NCBI GenBank assembly: GCA_050180235.1
Contig: JBFXEJ010000089.1
Location: 1-28,029 of the forward strand
Direction: 5' to 3'
Origin: JAABRU01 sp050180235
GTDB lineage: Bacteria > Desulfobacterota > Desulfobacteria > Desulfobacterales > Desulfococcaceae
DNA: 28,029 nucleotides
The notes beneath the pieces are model-generated. The model searched no databases. It saw only the letters and a list, made by a program, of their open reading frames with translations, and was not told the DNA's origin. Shown one piece after another: positions 15,936-23,772 of the stretch; within the stretch, counting starts at the first letter, position 1, and every line of letters begins with the position of its first letter. Position numbers and translations under genes: made by a program.

Positions 15936-16310
15936 TTGTTTGCATTTTTCCGAAAAATCCTTTACCCTAAAAACTCAGTTGTCTTTTCAACTCAATTTAG
16001 GTGTTGCACACCCTTCCGTTTGGAGTGTCAAGAAAAAAATACACGATTTTATGATTTTTTATGTAAAGTTCTGCGGCAATTGAAAAAATCAAAATATTTT
16101 ATGGGTTTATGTCTGACAAAGAAGTGGCGAAATTCACAGATTATTGATTTTGTTGTACACCATAACGTGAATCTTGACTGGCTTCTGACTGGCAAAGGGG
16201 CGGCGATGCAAACGGAAAGGCAGCCCGTGCCGACCGGGAACACTACCACCGTAGGTATAAACCATAACCATGTGCACATAGTGAAAAGGGGGGATAATGG
16301 GGATTTTTAA
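15936..16310 (+). CDS. CI-repressor-like HTH protein, probably degenerate
   Basis: The frame is open from a TTG at 15936, but the part upstream of about 16040 does not look coding and no ribosome site marks a start. The recognisable piece is 'IIDFVVHHNVNLDWLLTGKG' (about 16137-16197), the signature end of bacteriophage CI-type repressor HTH domains. The helix-turn-helix before it is missing in this frame; in the frame two bases over, 'MSDKEVAKFTDY' then a stop supplies what looks like the lost first helix. This points to a frameshift plus a small deletion. The C-terminus overlaps the next gene by 14 bp. Possibly a dead phage repressor, divergent from the small HTH gene. Confidence 0.4.
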   Translation: MFAFFRKILYPKNSVVFSTQFRCCTPFRLECQEKNTRFYDFLCKVLRQLKKSKYFMGLCLTKKWRNSQIIDFVVHHNVNLDWLLTGKGAAMQTERQPVPTGNTTTVGINHNHVHIVKRGDNGDF

Positions 16311-16929
16311 TTTCTTCAAAAAGAAAAAGGATACTCTGCCACCGACTTCATCGGACAGCAAAAATGACATATCAATAAGATCAAACATGTTACGAATAAA
16401 ATCTATTGATTTCTACGGTGGTTATAGAATTTCAACTAATGGGGAGTATATTGTTGGCTTCCGGAGACAGGGTGCAGGGAACAGTCGTTATGGGCAATGC
16501 GTTCTTCTGAAAAATAAGGGGCTCCTTTATCAGTTGGATATTGAGAGACCGGGTTATGCTTCGGTATCAAATAATGGTATGGTTTCACTGAATGACTCAA
16601 CATTCAGCGAAGAACTTTGTGGAACTTTTTTTGTAATTGCTCCTGATGGCAAGAAGATAATTGAACATCATACCAAAGCGAACCTGCTTGATTGCGGGAT
16701 TTCTGATGATGGTGAAATCGCATGGTGTACAACAGCGGGAAATCCTAACAATGAAGAAGACAGAGCCAAACTAATGATTTTTTCGATTTCAAAACATATG
16801 TTAATTTTTAAAGTGCAAGCTGTCTATACCCCTCAAAAAATTGACATGAAAAATGATAACATATTGATAACTTTTGAGCATGAGATTTATCGATATGATT
16901 TTAATGGGAATCTTTTGAATTCAGTATAG
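16297..16929 (+). CDS. hypothetical protein, propeller-like repeats
   Basis: 210 aa, family not recognised. It opens with 'MGIFNFFKKKKDTLPP', a basic amphipathic start seen on many small bacterial proteins, without a cleavable signal. The rest is beta-rich with recurring strand patterns such as 'YRISTNGEYIVGF', 'YASVSNNGMVSLND', 'CGISDDGEIAWC' and 'IYRYDFNGNLL', which recall WD40/propeller blades. A strong AAAGGGGGG ribosome site precedes the ATG. Base composition is more AT-rich than the neighbours, consistent with transfer. The next gene starts 49 bp downstream on the same strand, so the two may be co-transcribed. Confidence 0.75.
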   Translation: MGIFNFFKKKKDTLPPTSSDSKNDISIRSNMLRIKSIDFYGGYRISTNGEYIVGFRRQGAGNSRYGQCVLLKNKGLLYQLDIERPGYASVSNNGMVSLNDSTFSEELCGTFFVIAPDGKKIIEHHTKANLLDCGISDDGEIAWCTTAGNPNNEEDRAKLMIFSISKHMLIFKVQAVYTPQKIDMKNDNILITFEHEIYRYDFNGNLLNSV

Positions 16930-16978
16930 TTTGCCGGGGAACATACATGAACGCTATATAATAAGGAAGGAGAAAAAA

Positions 16979-17434
16979 ATGAAACGATTTGTTATCATTG
17001 CATTTGCCATACTGATGACCGCTACGATGGCATGGGGACAGGATGATTTCAAAGAAAGTGCTGAGAAGTGCTTTTCAGTATCTATCCTGAAATCCGTGAA
17101 ATTCAAAAATGGAAAAGGAACAATCCTGTTTAACGCGTCAGATGCGGAATATTTCACTACTGGTGACAAGATCAACAAGATATTTGCCATAGAATCCGCC
17201 CGGCTGTTTCGGGATGTGGATGACCTTACCGTTCTGGAAATGACAATCCCCCTGAAAGAGGGAACCCGCAAAATGTCAATCATGCGGGAGCAGATAGAAG
17301 TCTTTTATAAGGTGAAGTTCGCTCCCATGAAAGGAGATCTGAACGCGTGGAGAATGCAGTTCCTAAAGCCATATGACAATAAACAGGCAAGGGCGGACTT
17401 CTGTAAAAAATTCGTTACCAGCCCCAAGAAATAA
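16979..17434 (+). CDS. secreted hypothetical protein
   Basis: 151 aa with a clear Sec signal peptide: 'MKRFVIIAFAILMTATMAWG' then QDD, cleavage likely after the Gly at 20. An upstream in-frame start at 16931 is rejected because the AAGGAAGGAG ribosome site at 16963-16972 lies between the two and would be inside the longer product. The mature part (about 130 aa) is mixed alpha/beta with one Cys in 'ADFCKKF' and another in 'AEKCFSVS', a possible disulfide in the periplasm. No family recognised. It likely shares a transcript with the preceding gene; a short hairpin follows the stop. Confidence 0.75.
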   Translation: MKRFVIIAFAILMTATMAWGQDDFKESAEKCFSVSILKSVKFKNGKGTILFNASDAEYFTTGDKINKIFAIESARLFRDVDDLTVLEMTIPLKEGTRKMSIMREQIEVFYKVKFAPMKGDLNAWRMQFLKPYDNKQARADFCKKFVTSPKK

Positions 17435-17897
17435 AAAATCCGTCAAATTGACGGAAAACCATTCCCGGCGGATTCCGCCGTCACCAATTCTGACCAACCC
17501 TCAAAACTGCCTTCCAACTTTTGGCGGAATCCGCCTGCCCCCCCAAAAGTAAACTTCGGAGCGACTAACTTTTATTCTATAGCAAACATCGTGCCAGCCA
17601 ATTTTTTCACTCCTGCATTTTAGGACATCTTCTCAGAATATGGTCATCAAAATTTTCTTGAAAACTGCCCAATTCCTCCCCTGTTTTTAAAAATGTTTGG
17701 CACACCAAAGGACAATTATCCCAATAATTCGGTTTTAATTATCCCACGCCCCTTTAAAAATGAAAAAGTTTTGCAAAAAAACAGGGTTTCCATTTTTGCA
17801 AAACTTTGCATTGCATTTCAAATTCAGACAGTTATTATATGACAAAAAGCAATTGGCATTTTTTACCCCCAAACACAAAAGCGAAAGGAGATTTCCC
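17435..17897. other. intergenic region rich in small palindromes
   Basis: No supported gene. TCCGTC/GACGGA at 17438-17455 is a short hairpin after the stop, without a T-tract, so only a weak terminator candidate. GGCGGATTCCGCC near 17468-17482 recurs as GGCGGAATCCGCC near 17523-17535. TTTGGCACACCAAA lies near 17696-17709. A 15-bp perfect inverted repeat is listed separately. The vWA gene ribosome site AAAGGAG is at 17884-17890. Confidence 0.45.
17765..17807. repeat. perfect 15-bp inverted repeat upstream of the VWA gene
   Basis: AAAGTTTTGCAAAAA at 17765-17779 is the exact complement of 17793-17807, with a 13-base loop, about 90 bp before the VWA start. It could form a transcript hairpin or mark an operator or repeat relic. 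Confidence 0.7.
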
Positions 17898-19331
17898 ATG
17901 AAAAAAACGTATCTGAAACCATTGTTTATTATTGCCTGTCTGATAGCCGTCACCTGTGCAGCTCTGGCATTTTCGGACAAAATCAAAGCAGAAACCCCGT
18001 CCATTGCACCTCCGGCAAGTCCCCAGCCTGCTCCGGCAAAAAGCGGCATTCTCACTCTTTCCGGACATCTGGTGCAGGACAAAATTTTCACAGGTGGAGA
18101 TGGAAGTGCGTCTCTTGAACTGACTCTTCACGCAGATGATGTTCTGAAAAAAGAGGAAAAAAACATCCGTCACGCGGACATGGTCATTGTACTGGATCGC
18201 AGCGGATCTATGCAGGGGCGGAAAATCAGCGATGCCAGACAGGCCGCTCTGAAACTGCTGGAAAACCTTTCTTCACAGGATCGTTTTGCACTGGTCACTT
18301 ATTCCAGTGATGTGCGGATGGATTCGCCCCTTGTGCCGGTCACAGAATCTGCGCGGGAGCATCTGGTGTCTGTCATCAGCAGAATTCATGCGGATGGAGG
18401 AACCAATCTGGGCGGAGGTCTGCAGGAAGGCATCCGTGTTCTGACACAAACTGCAAAAACCGGCAATCCGGGAAGGCTGATCCTGATTTCTGACGGACTT
18501 GCCAATGAAGGAATTACTGATCCGGCAGCACTGGGAAACATGGCTTCCATTGCAGTGGAAAAAGAATTTGTCCTCAGCACAGTGGGCGTGGGCAATGATT
18601 TCAACGAGCAGTTGATGACAGCCATTGCAGACCGGGGAACCGGCAATTATTACTATATGGAAACCCCTGAATCTTTTGCCAATGTGTTTCTCAATGAGTT
18701 CCACAGCGCACGCACTGCTGTGGCAACATCGCTGGAAATACGCATTCCTCTTTCCAAAGGCGTGACACTTGCCGATGCAGCCGGGTATCCGGTTCAGATT
18801 AAAGATAATACAGCCGTATTTTATCCCGGAGATCTTCGTTCCGGCCAGATCCGGAAAATTTTTCTGACCTTCCGCATTCCGGTGCATGAGGAAAATTCTT
18901 TTGAGATCAGCCAAATCACAGCCAAATATCTTCATATGGGCCAGCCCGGAACGGTCACACTTGCCGAACCTTTCCGCATCACGTGCGTAAACGATCAGAA
19001 AGCCGCTTTTTCCTCCATCCGCAAAGACGCATGGGAGAAAAAAGTGGTGCAGGATGAATACAGTCAGTTAAAGCAGGATGTGGCACGGGATATGAAAGAG
19101 GGAAATGCCCCGGCTGCCATGCAGAAAATTGATGAATATGAAGTCCGGCAGCAGGCAGCCAACGCTGTGGTGAAGTCTGAGGCAGTTACGGAAAATCTGG
19201 ACAAAGATGTGAATGAACTGCGCACAACAGTGCAGCAAACCTTTACCGGCAGCAGAGAGGAAGTGGCAGAGAAACAGAAAAGCAATGCCAAAGCCCTGCA
19301 GTTTGAAGGGTATCAGGGACGGCGGAAATAA
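17898..19331 (+). CDS. VWA-domain protein, exported or membrane-anchored
   Basis: 477 aa. The start at 17898 is chosen because AAAGGAG precedes it and a signal sequence begins there ('PLFIIACLIAVTCAALAF'); a longer frame from 17760 would place that signal 46 residues in. A Pro/Ala-rich linker (33-48) leads to a von Willebrand factor A domain with a complete MIDAS: 'VLDRSGSMQG' (D100, S102, S104), the Thr of 'ADGGTNLGGGL' and the Asp of 'LISDGLANEG'. VWA domains bind partners through a divalent metal. The C-terminal third (about 370-477) is charged and helical. Next come two hairpin repeats, then the PspA-like and membrane genes on the same strand, suggesting an envelope-stress or membrane-complex role. 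Confidence 0.9.
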   Translation: MKKTYLKPLFIIACLIAVTCAALAFSDKIKAETPSIAPPASPQPAPAKSGILTLSGHLVQDKIFTGGDGSASLELTLHADDVLKKEEKNIRHADMVIVLDRSGSMQGRKISDARQAALKLLENLSSQDRFALVTYSSDVRMDSPLVPVTESAREHLVSVISRIHADGGTNLGGGLQEGIRVLTQTAKTGNPGRLILISDGLANEGITDPAALGNMASIAVEKEFVLSTVGVGNDFNEQLMTAIADRGTGNYYYMETPESFANVFLNEFHSARTAVATSLEIRIPLSKGVTLADAAGYPVQIKDNTAVFYPGDLRSGQIRKIFLTFRIPVHEENSFEISQITAKYLHMGQPGTVTLAEPFRITCVNDQKAAFSSIRKDAWEKKVVQDEYSQLKQDVARDMKEGNAPAAMQKIDEYEVRQQAANAVVKSEAVTENLDKDVNELRTTVQQTFTGSREEVAEKQKSNAKALQFEGYQGRRK

Positions 19332-19356
19332 GGTTTCAGTGTTCAGGTTTCAGAAA

Positions 19357-19433
19357 GTAGGGTGGGTGAAGCGATAGCGTAACCCACCTTCCATGTTAAA
19401 ATGGTGGGTTTCGCTCCGCTTCACCCACCCTAC
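19357..19433. repeat. 77-bp GTAGGGTGGGTGAAGC hairpin repeat, copy 1
   Basis: Outer arms GTAGGGTGGGTGAAGC and GCTTCACCCACCCTAC pair perfectly over 16 bp; an inner stem AACCCACC/GGTGGGTT forms a second hairpin. A direct copy begins 39 bp after it ends and differs at three positions by eye. Confidence 0.9.
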
Positions 19434-19472
19434 CGTTTGAGGACAGCGCAACTAATTCAGATCTCACGAAAA

Positions 19473-19549
19473 GTAGGGTGGGTGAAGCAACAGCGTAACC
19501 CACCTTCCATGTTAAAACGGTGGGTTTCGCTCCGCTTCACCCACCCTAC
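19473..19549. repeat. 77-bp GTAGGGTGGGTGAAGC hairpin repeat, copy 2
   Basis: Same structure and orientation as copy 1. It ends four bases before the AAGGAG ribosome site of the PspA-like gene, so the RNA hairpin could affect that gene's expression. Confidence 0.9.
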
Positions 19550-19567
19550 CGTTAAGGAGTGTGAACC

Positions 19568-20122
19568 ATGAGCATTATGACAAGAATGATCCGGCTGTGG
19601 AAAGCGGATATGCACGGTGTGATGGATCAGTTTGAAGATAAAAAACTTCTGCTGAACCAGCACCTTCGTGATATGGAAGAGGCTCTGGAGCAGAAAGAGG
19701 CGCATCTCAGACAGTTGAACGCGTCCCGAAGCCGTTCCGGAGAAGATTCTGAGAAATATGAAACTGAAATTGCAAAACTGGAAAAGGATTTGAACGCGGC
19801 TGTGGAAAAGGAAAAGGATGACATTGCCCGTTTCCTGATCCGCAAACTCCGGCCTCTGAAAGATCACCGGGATGAACTGGAGCGGCATATCAAAAATCTG
19901 GACAATGAAATCCGGGCATTGCGGGAATGTCTGTCAGAACAGCGGCTGGCATATGAACGGCTGCAACTGCAGGCCAGGGATTTTTTCCGCAAGTCTGAGC
20001 GCGGAGAATGGGAATATGCTTTCTCCGCAGGCACAGGAAAAAGTGTGCATGAACCTTCGGACGAGGAGATTGAACTCGAACTTCTCCGCCGAAAGGAATC
20101 TGTGAAAGGAGGGGCAGCATGA
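19568..20122 (+). CDS. PspA/IM30-family protein
   Basis: 184 aa, shorter than PspA (about 220). The N-terminus 'MSIMTRMIRLWKADMHGVMD' is the membrane-binding amphipathic start with the D-x-x-Q spacing of the family, and almost the whole rest is a charged coiled coil ('QFEDKKLLLNQHLRDMEEAL', 'LERHIKNLDNEIRALRE'), the ESCRT-III-like fold of PspA/Vipp1. Such proteins polymerise on the inner membrane during envelope stress. AAGGAG at 19554-19559 gives a good start. The stop overlaps the next start by ATGA, so it is translationally coupled to a membrane protein. No pspF or pspBC is present. Confidence 0.88.
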   Translation: MSIMTRMIRLWKADMHGVMDQFEDKKLLLNQHLRDMEEALEQKEAHLRQLNASRSRSGEDSEKYETEIAKLEKDLNAAVEKEKDDIARFLIRKLRPLKDHRDELERHIKNLDNEIRALRECLSEQRLAYERLQLQARDFFRKSERGEWEYAFSAGTGKSVHEPSDEEIELELLRRKESVKGGAA

Positions 20123-20673
20123 ATCATACCTATACCATACGAACCACCATTGTATTCGGACTGATCTGCGCGCTGTTTTTCAAACCTTTGCAGATGATTT
20201 TTTCAGGTTTTCTTTCCTGGCCCATGCCTTTTCGCATAAGCATATGGATTTACATCTTTCTCTATGGCCTTCTGCTGGCCCGGTGGGGAAGAAAAAATAT
20301 TATGGCCGCGGTGTTTCCGGCACTGATTCTGCTGATCCTTGCTTTTCTGAATCCTTCCCTGAACGTATTTCTGCTGCTGAGTCTGTGCGTACTGAGCTGG
20401 ATTCGGAGCGGTGTCTGTTTTCCGGGCAGTTTTGTGAAAACAGCCGGAATTGAAGTGCTGGTCTGCTTTGGCGGAGGATTTCTGGTCAATGCCTTTGCGC
20501 CCCGCACCGGCCTGAGCTGGGCATTGGCAATATGGCTGTTTTTCCTGATTCAGTCTCTGTATTTCATCCTGAATATGAAAGAAAATCAGGCAGTTTCAGA
20601 TCCGGTCACGCGGCCCGATGCCTTTGAGCATGCCCGCAAACAGGCAGAAAAAATTTTGTCCGGGGAAATATGA
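20119..20673 (+). CDS. multi-pass membrane protein coupled to the PspA-like gene
   Basis: 184 aa with about six predicted membrane helices (around 9-30, 38-54, 62-80, 83-100, 112-130, 135-155) and a short soluble tail ('AFEHARKQAEKILSGEI'). Family not recognised. The 4-bp ATGA overlap with the PspA-like gene, and the VWA gene before that, suggest a functional set in which this is the membrane partner. AAAGGAGG just before the ATG is the ribosome site. Confidence 0.82.
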   Translation: MNHTYTIRTTIVFGLICALFFKPLQMIFSGFLSWPMPFRISIWIYIFLYGLLLARWGRKNIMAAVFPALILLILAFLNPSLNVFLLLSLCVLSWIRSGVCFPGSFVKTAGIEVLVCFGGGFLVNAFAPRTGLSWALAIWLFFLIQSLYFILNMKENQAVSDPVTRPDAFEHARKQAEKILSGEI

Positions 20674-20714
20674 GTGGGAAAATCGCCGTAAAAATTGTGA
20701 ATTTGTCACTGATG

Positions 20715-20856
20715 TTAGGTGATTTACATTAATGATTATACCTTTTTTCGTAGGGCGGGCACGGCTTTTTGTGCCCGCCGTCCTGCTGAAACGGTGGGCA
20801 CAAAAAGCCGTGCCCACCCTACAATGATGGTACATTTTTTCATGGAAATCGCCTTA
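20715..20856. mobile_element. MITE-like element, family 2, copy 2 (inverted relative to 7871)
   Basis: 142 bp, left end TTAGGTGATTTACATT, right end the complement of TAAGGCGATTTCCATG. Reverse-complemented, it matches 7871-8013 with only a handful of differences, and the hairpin T-to-C change in one arm is matched by the pairing change in the other. It starts 41 bp after the membrane-protein stop. Confidence 0.85.
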
Positions 20857-20858
20857 CG

Positions 20859-21029
20859 CACTGCCGTCATCCCGGCGGAAGCCTGTATCCAAAACATCTT
20901 ATAGACTTTCAGAAAATGTTTGTCTGAAAAACCCTAAGGGTTTCCAAAACCCTTAGGGTTTACTGTGGACAATCTTTTTCTTAAAAACTATAGAATTACT
21001 GGATTCCGGCTTTTGCCGGAATGACAGTG
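20859..21029. mobile_element. MITE-like element bounded by GTCATnCCGGC ends
   Basis: Left end CACTGCCGTCATCCCGGC and right end, read on the other strand, CACTGTCATTCCGGC, each followed by a GCC-TATCCA/GCCGGAATCCA-type sequence, make degenerate terminal inverted repeats of about 30 bp. The interior holds the CCCTAAGGG palindrome pair. It abuts the preceding element. No coding content. Confidence 0.55.
20929..20961. repeat. AAACCCTNAGGGTTT palindrome, paired copy 2
   Basis: Two CCCTAAGGG/CCCTTAGGG palindromes separated by a few bases, the same arrangement as at 3974 and 24708 but with A/T instead of G/C at the centre. Confidence 0.85.
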
Positions 21030-21145
21030 GATACAGTAATCTGCTGATTTTTGAAAGGACTGCGTAACATCAGTGTGTCAAACAGAAAAATATCATCATT
21101 AAAACCCCATGATTTTGAAAATCCCGGAGTTTTTCGGACAGACAT

Positions 21146-21379
21146 TTAGGCTGCCAGTGCCTGATCCGTATCTGAAATGCCCTGTAATATCATATCATCA
21201 TATCTCAGAAAACGGATCAGGTGCTGCCTGAGGATTTCCGTCATTTCTGTCCTGAGTGCAGCATTATCAATCTGCGGAACAGAAAGGGTTTTACCACCGA
21301 AAATCATTACTGCTCTTTTGTCTCTTTCCCGCAGGAGTTCCTCCAGCGTCATCTGCTGATAATCCATTCTTTTTTTCAC
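21146..21379 (-). CDS. small hypothetical protein
   Basis: 77 aa from a GTG start at 21377-21379. The start is fixed by GGAGGG seven bases upstream; the ATG four codons in is too far. The product is helical and amphipathic ('LEELLRERDKRAVMIFGG', 'LRTEMTEILRQHLIRFLRYD') with no signal peptide or recognisable family. It stands alone between repeats. The good ribosome site and codon-like sequence make it a probable real gene, but no function can be suggested. Confidence 0.6.
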   Translation of the reverse strand: MKKRMDYQQMTLEELLRERDKRAVMIFGGKTLSVPQIDNAALRTEMTEILRQHLIRFLRYDDMILQGISDTDQALAA

Positions 21380-21564
21380 AACAATCCCTCCTTTTCATTG
21401 AAAGCACTGTAAAGGTGAATCTGCTGAATCTTATCTCCTTTTGTAATCTCAGATCCGAAACATATACCATTACATGAAATATTTTGGTTGTAAAATACCG
21501 CATTCGAAAGGCCTGCCTCAGCAGAGTTTATAAAAATGTTTTAAGTACCGGTACAGTTTAAACT

Positions 21565-21631
21565 GCCACGAATAACACGAATCTGCACGAATGCACAAAC
21601 CATAATTCATGCAATTCGTGCAATTCGTGGC
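21565..21631. repeat. GCCACGAAT palindromic repeat
   Basis: GCCACGAATAACACGAAT at left is mirrored by ATTCGTGCAATTCGTGGC at right, with further CACGAAT/ATTCATG pairs inside: a 67-bp imperfect hairpin built of short iterated CACGAAT units. Confidence 0.7.
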
Positions 21632-21658
21632 TGTACCATCAAACCTTCTGAGTAATGG

Positions 21659-21749
21659 TATAATATGAAAGCTGAAAAAGAAACTGGCATAAAATTCCGT
21701 CTGAAACCCTTAGGGTTTATGCTGAAATTTTTTTTCAGATTTCATATAA
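21659..21749. mobile_element. MITE-like element with TATGAAATCTGAAAAA ends
   Basis: About 91 bp. The left end TATAATATGAAAGCTGAAA and the complement of the right end TTATATGAAATCTGAAA form terminal inverted repeats; the centre holds a single AAACCCTTAGGGTTT palindrome (21704-21719). Single ends of the same kind are at 4010-4038 and 10767-10797. It ends near the 3' end of the chemoreceptor gene. Confidence 0.65.
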
Positions 21750-21785
21750 CAATTTGTCACTTCAGCATTACCGGTTTTCCTATGG

Positions 21786-23711
21786 TCAGTTTTTTATCAT
21801 CATTTTGTCAGAAAATGATTCATATTCTATTAAAAGTCTGTTAATTCCCCTGTCCGGAAACGCAGATTTCGGATCGGTTTCTGCAAAATCTTTCATTTGC
21901 CAGACAGTCAACGGCTTTTTTTCAGGAGCAATGCGCTTTCCCCTGCCATTTATTTTCAGGGACTTATCCCTTATTCCTGTTCCATTGATTCTGAAGGCGC
22001 TGACGTTTGAAACCAGTTCATCTGCAATATGAGTATGTGACTGATTGATTCCGGCCATCCGGCTGACAGCCCCGCTGATCTGTGCAATGCCTGCGGCCTG
22101 TTCACTGCTGGACAGTGTGATCTCATTGATCAGATGACGGATCTGCCCTGTGCCTGTTGTGATCTGCATAAAGGTTTCATTGATCTCACCGGTAAGTTTC
22201 AGTCCCTGATTCATCCGCCCCATTATGTCATTGATGAGATCCGCCGTATCTTTGGCAGCCTGAGCGGAACGCCCGGCAAGATTTCTCACTTCTGAGGCCA
22301 CCACTGAAAATCCGGAACCGGCTTCTCCGGCTCTGGCTGCCTCAATGGCTGCATTCAGGGACAGCAGATTGATCTGAAAGGCAATATCATCAATAAGTCT
22401 GATAACTTTCTGTATGGCTTTGCCTGTTGTCCCAATACTTTTCATGGAGTCTTCCAACTGCATCATCGAACGATTTTCCAGCATGGACTGTCTGACCGTA
22501 TCAATCATACGGTCAAAAGCCATAATCACTTCTTCTGCACGTGCTGCATTTTCCGCGTTGTTTTTTGACATGGAATCTATCTGATTCAGAGATGCTGATG
22601 TCTCCTCCAGATCCGCAGCCTGCCGGATAACCCCTTCTCCCAGTGTCCGGGCTTTCTGGATAATATTTTGGATCATATTGTGCAGACTGAAAATCATTCT
22701 GTTCTGGGCCTCCGCGAGCTGCCCGATCTCATCTTTGCGTTTTATTCTCATGTTTCCGGTCAGATCCCCGGATGCAACACATGAAGAGAATTCACAAATC
22801 TTGTGCAGGGAACGTGTGACACGGCCGGAAAAAAACAGCGCTGAGGCACATGCCAGAATGCTGAGAACAATTCCCAGCACAAAAGAAATGTTCAGCATTT
22901 CTTTGTGCAGATGCTGCATATCTTTTTTGTCTGCAAAGTAGAAAAACAGCAGATCCGGATTCGCTGGATCAAGGGGAAAAGGTCTTATGAAAACAATTCC
23001 CTTTTCTCCGCCCAGAGAATAACTGTCCGAATGGAAGTCCTTATTTCGCAGGAGGTCAATCTCATCGCTTTTCACAAAAGGGATTTCCGAATCACGGGAA
23101 GCGGCTCTGATATGAATGTCACCGTTTTTTTTCTCAAGAAGGGCAATGAATATGCCGGTGCCGGATATGCGTTTGAGAAACTGTGTATCAATATTTTTTT
23201 TCAGTACCAGGGTTCCATTGAATATCTCATCTTTGAAAACCCCTGCATACAGAATAAGACGCAACTGCCCGTCTTCTGTAAAGATTCTCTGCACCATTTT
23301 CTGCTCTGTCCCGATCCCGGCAGGAAGCACAGACAGTTTTTTTGTGCTATCATCCCCTGTGCCTGCAATCCTCTGATGATTTCTGTCATAAAACTCGATA
23401 CTGTCTGAATTCACAATCCCCTGCTGATGAATAAGTTTCTGCCTGAGCGGTTCCGCGTCTTTGGTAAACCGGGCTATCCGCATCAGATCCGACAAATTCG
23501 AATCTGATGCGATGAAATGGGCATATTTGCGGTACTGTTCATTTACATATCTGAAATCAGAAATGATTTTGTCAGCATCTGCTGCTGTTTTTTCATTTTT
23601 GTCAGATACAAGAACATGTTCCAGTTTTACAGACAGAATGCACACCATCAGTACAATGGCTGATACAGACAGTCCTGCTGCAAAAACAGCCAGCTTGGTT
23701 CCAATCCTCAT
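21786..23711 (-). CDS. methyl-accepting chemotaxis protein
   Basis: 641 aa. TM1 about 6-28 ('LAVFAAGLSVSAIVLMVCIL'), a periplasmic sensing region of about 240 residues with Cache-like pattern ('EFYDRNHQRIAG'), TM2 about 275-297 ('ISFVLGIVLSILACASALFF'), then a HAMP segment ('GDLTGNMRIKRKDEIGQLAE'). The cytoplasmic part carries the conserved signalling hairpin 'IAFQINLLSLNAAIEAARAG' then 'EAGSGFSVVASEVRNLAGRS' at about 445-485, which binds CheA/CheW. A short, non-canonical tail follows with no CheR pentapeptide. It is the last gene of the minus-strand cluster, 61 bp after a solute-binding protein gene that may supply its ligand. Confidence 0.94.
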   Translation of the reverse strand: MRIGTKLAVFAAGLSVSAIVLMVCILSVKLEHVLVSDKNEKTAADADKIISDFRYVNEQYRKYAHFIASDSNLSDLMRIARFTKDAEPLRQKLIHQQGIVNSDSIEFYDRNHQRIAGTGDDSTKKLSVLPAGIGTEQKMVQRIFTEDGQLRLILYAGVFKDEIFNGTLVLKKNIDTQFLKRISGTGIFIALLEKKNGDIHIRAASRDSEIPFVKSDEIDLLRNKDFHSDSYSLGGEKGIVFIRPFPLDPANPDLLFFYFADKKDMQHLHKEMLNISFVLGIVLSILACASALFFSGRVTRSLHKICEFSSCVASGDLTGNMRIKRKDEIGQLAEAQNRMIFSLHNMIQNIIQKARTLGEGVIRQAADLEETSASLNQIDSMSKNNAENAARAEEVIMAFDRMIDTVRQSMLENRSMMQLEDSMKSIGTTGKAIQKVIRLIDDIAFQINLLSLNAAIEAARAGEAGSGFSVVASEVRNLAGRSAQAAKDTADLINDIMGRMNQGLKLTGEINETFMQITTGTGQIRHLINEITLSSSEQAAGIAQISGAVSRMAGINQSHTHIADELVSNVSAFRINGTGIRDKSLKINGRGKRIAPEKKPLTVWQMKDFAETDPKSAFPDRGINRLLIEYESFSDKMMIKN

Positions 23712-23772
23712 TTCCTTTCCCTTTTCTGTTTATACATGAAAAACAAATTCATACCCATCTTTCTCCGGAAAT

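Noticed and set aside
16003..16031. Promoter with TTGACA read on the minus strand near 16031 for the small HTH gene
   Set aside because: No acceptable -10 at 16-18 bp spacing.
17760..17897. N-terminal extension of the VWA protein from 17760
   Set aside because: It would place the signal peptide 46 residues inside, crosses the inverted repeat at 17765-17807, and the strong AAAGGAG lies before 17898.
20719..20904. Plus-strand frame with 'FRRAGTAFCARRPAETVGTK'
   Set aside because: Translation of the MITE hairpin; the same peptide appears from the other copy at 7871.
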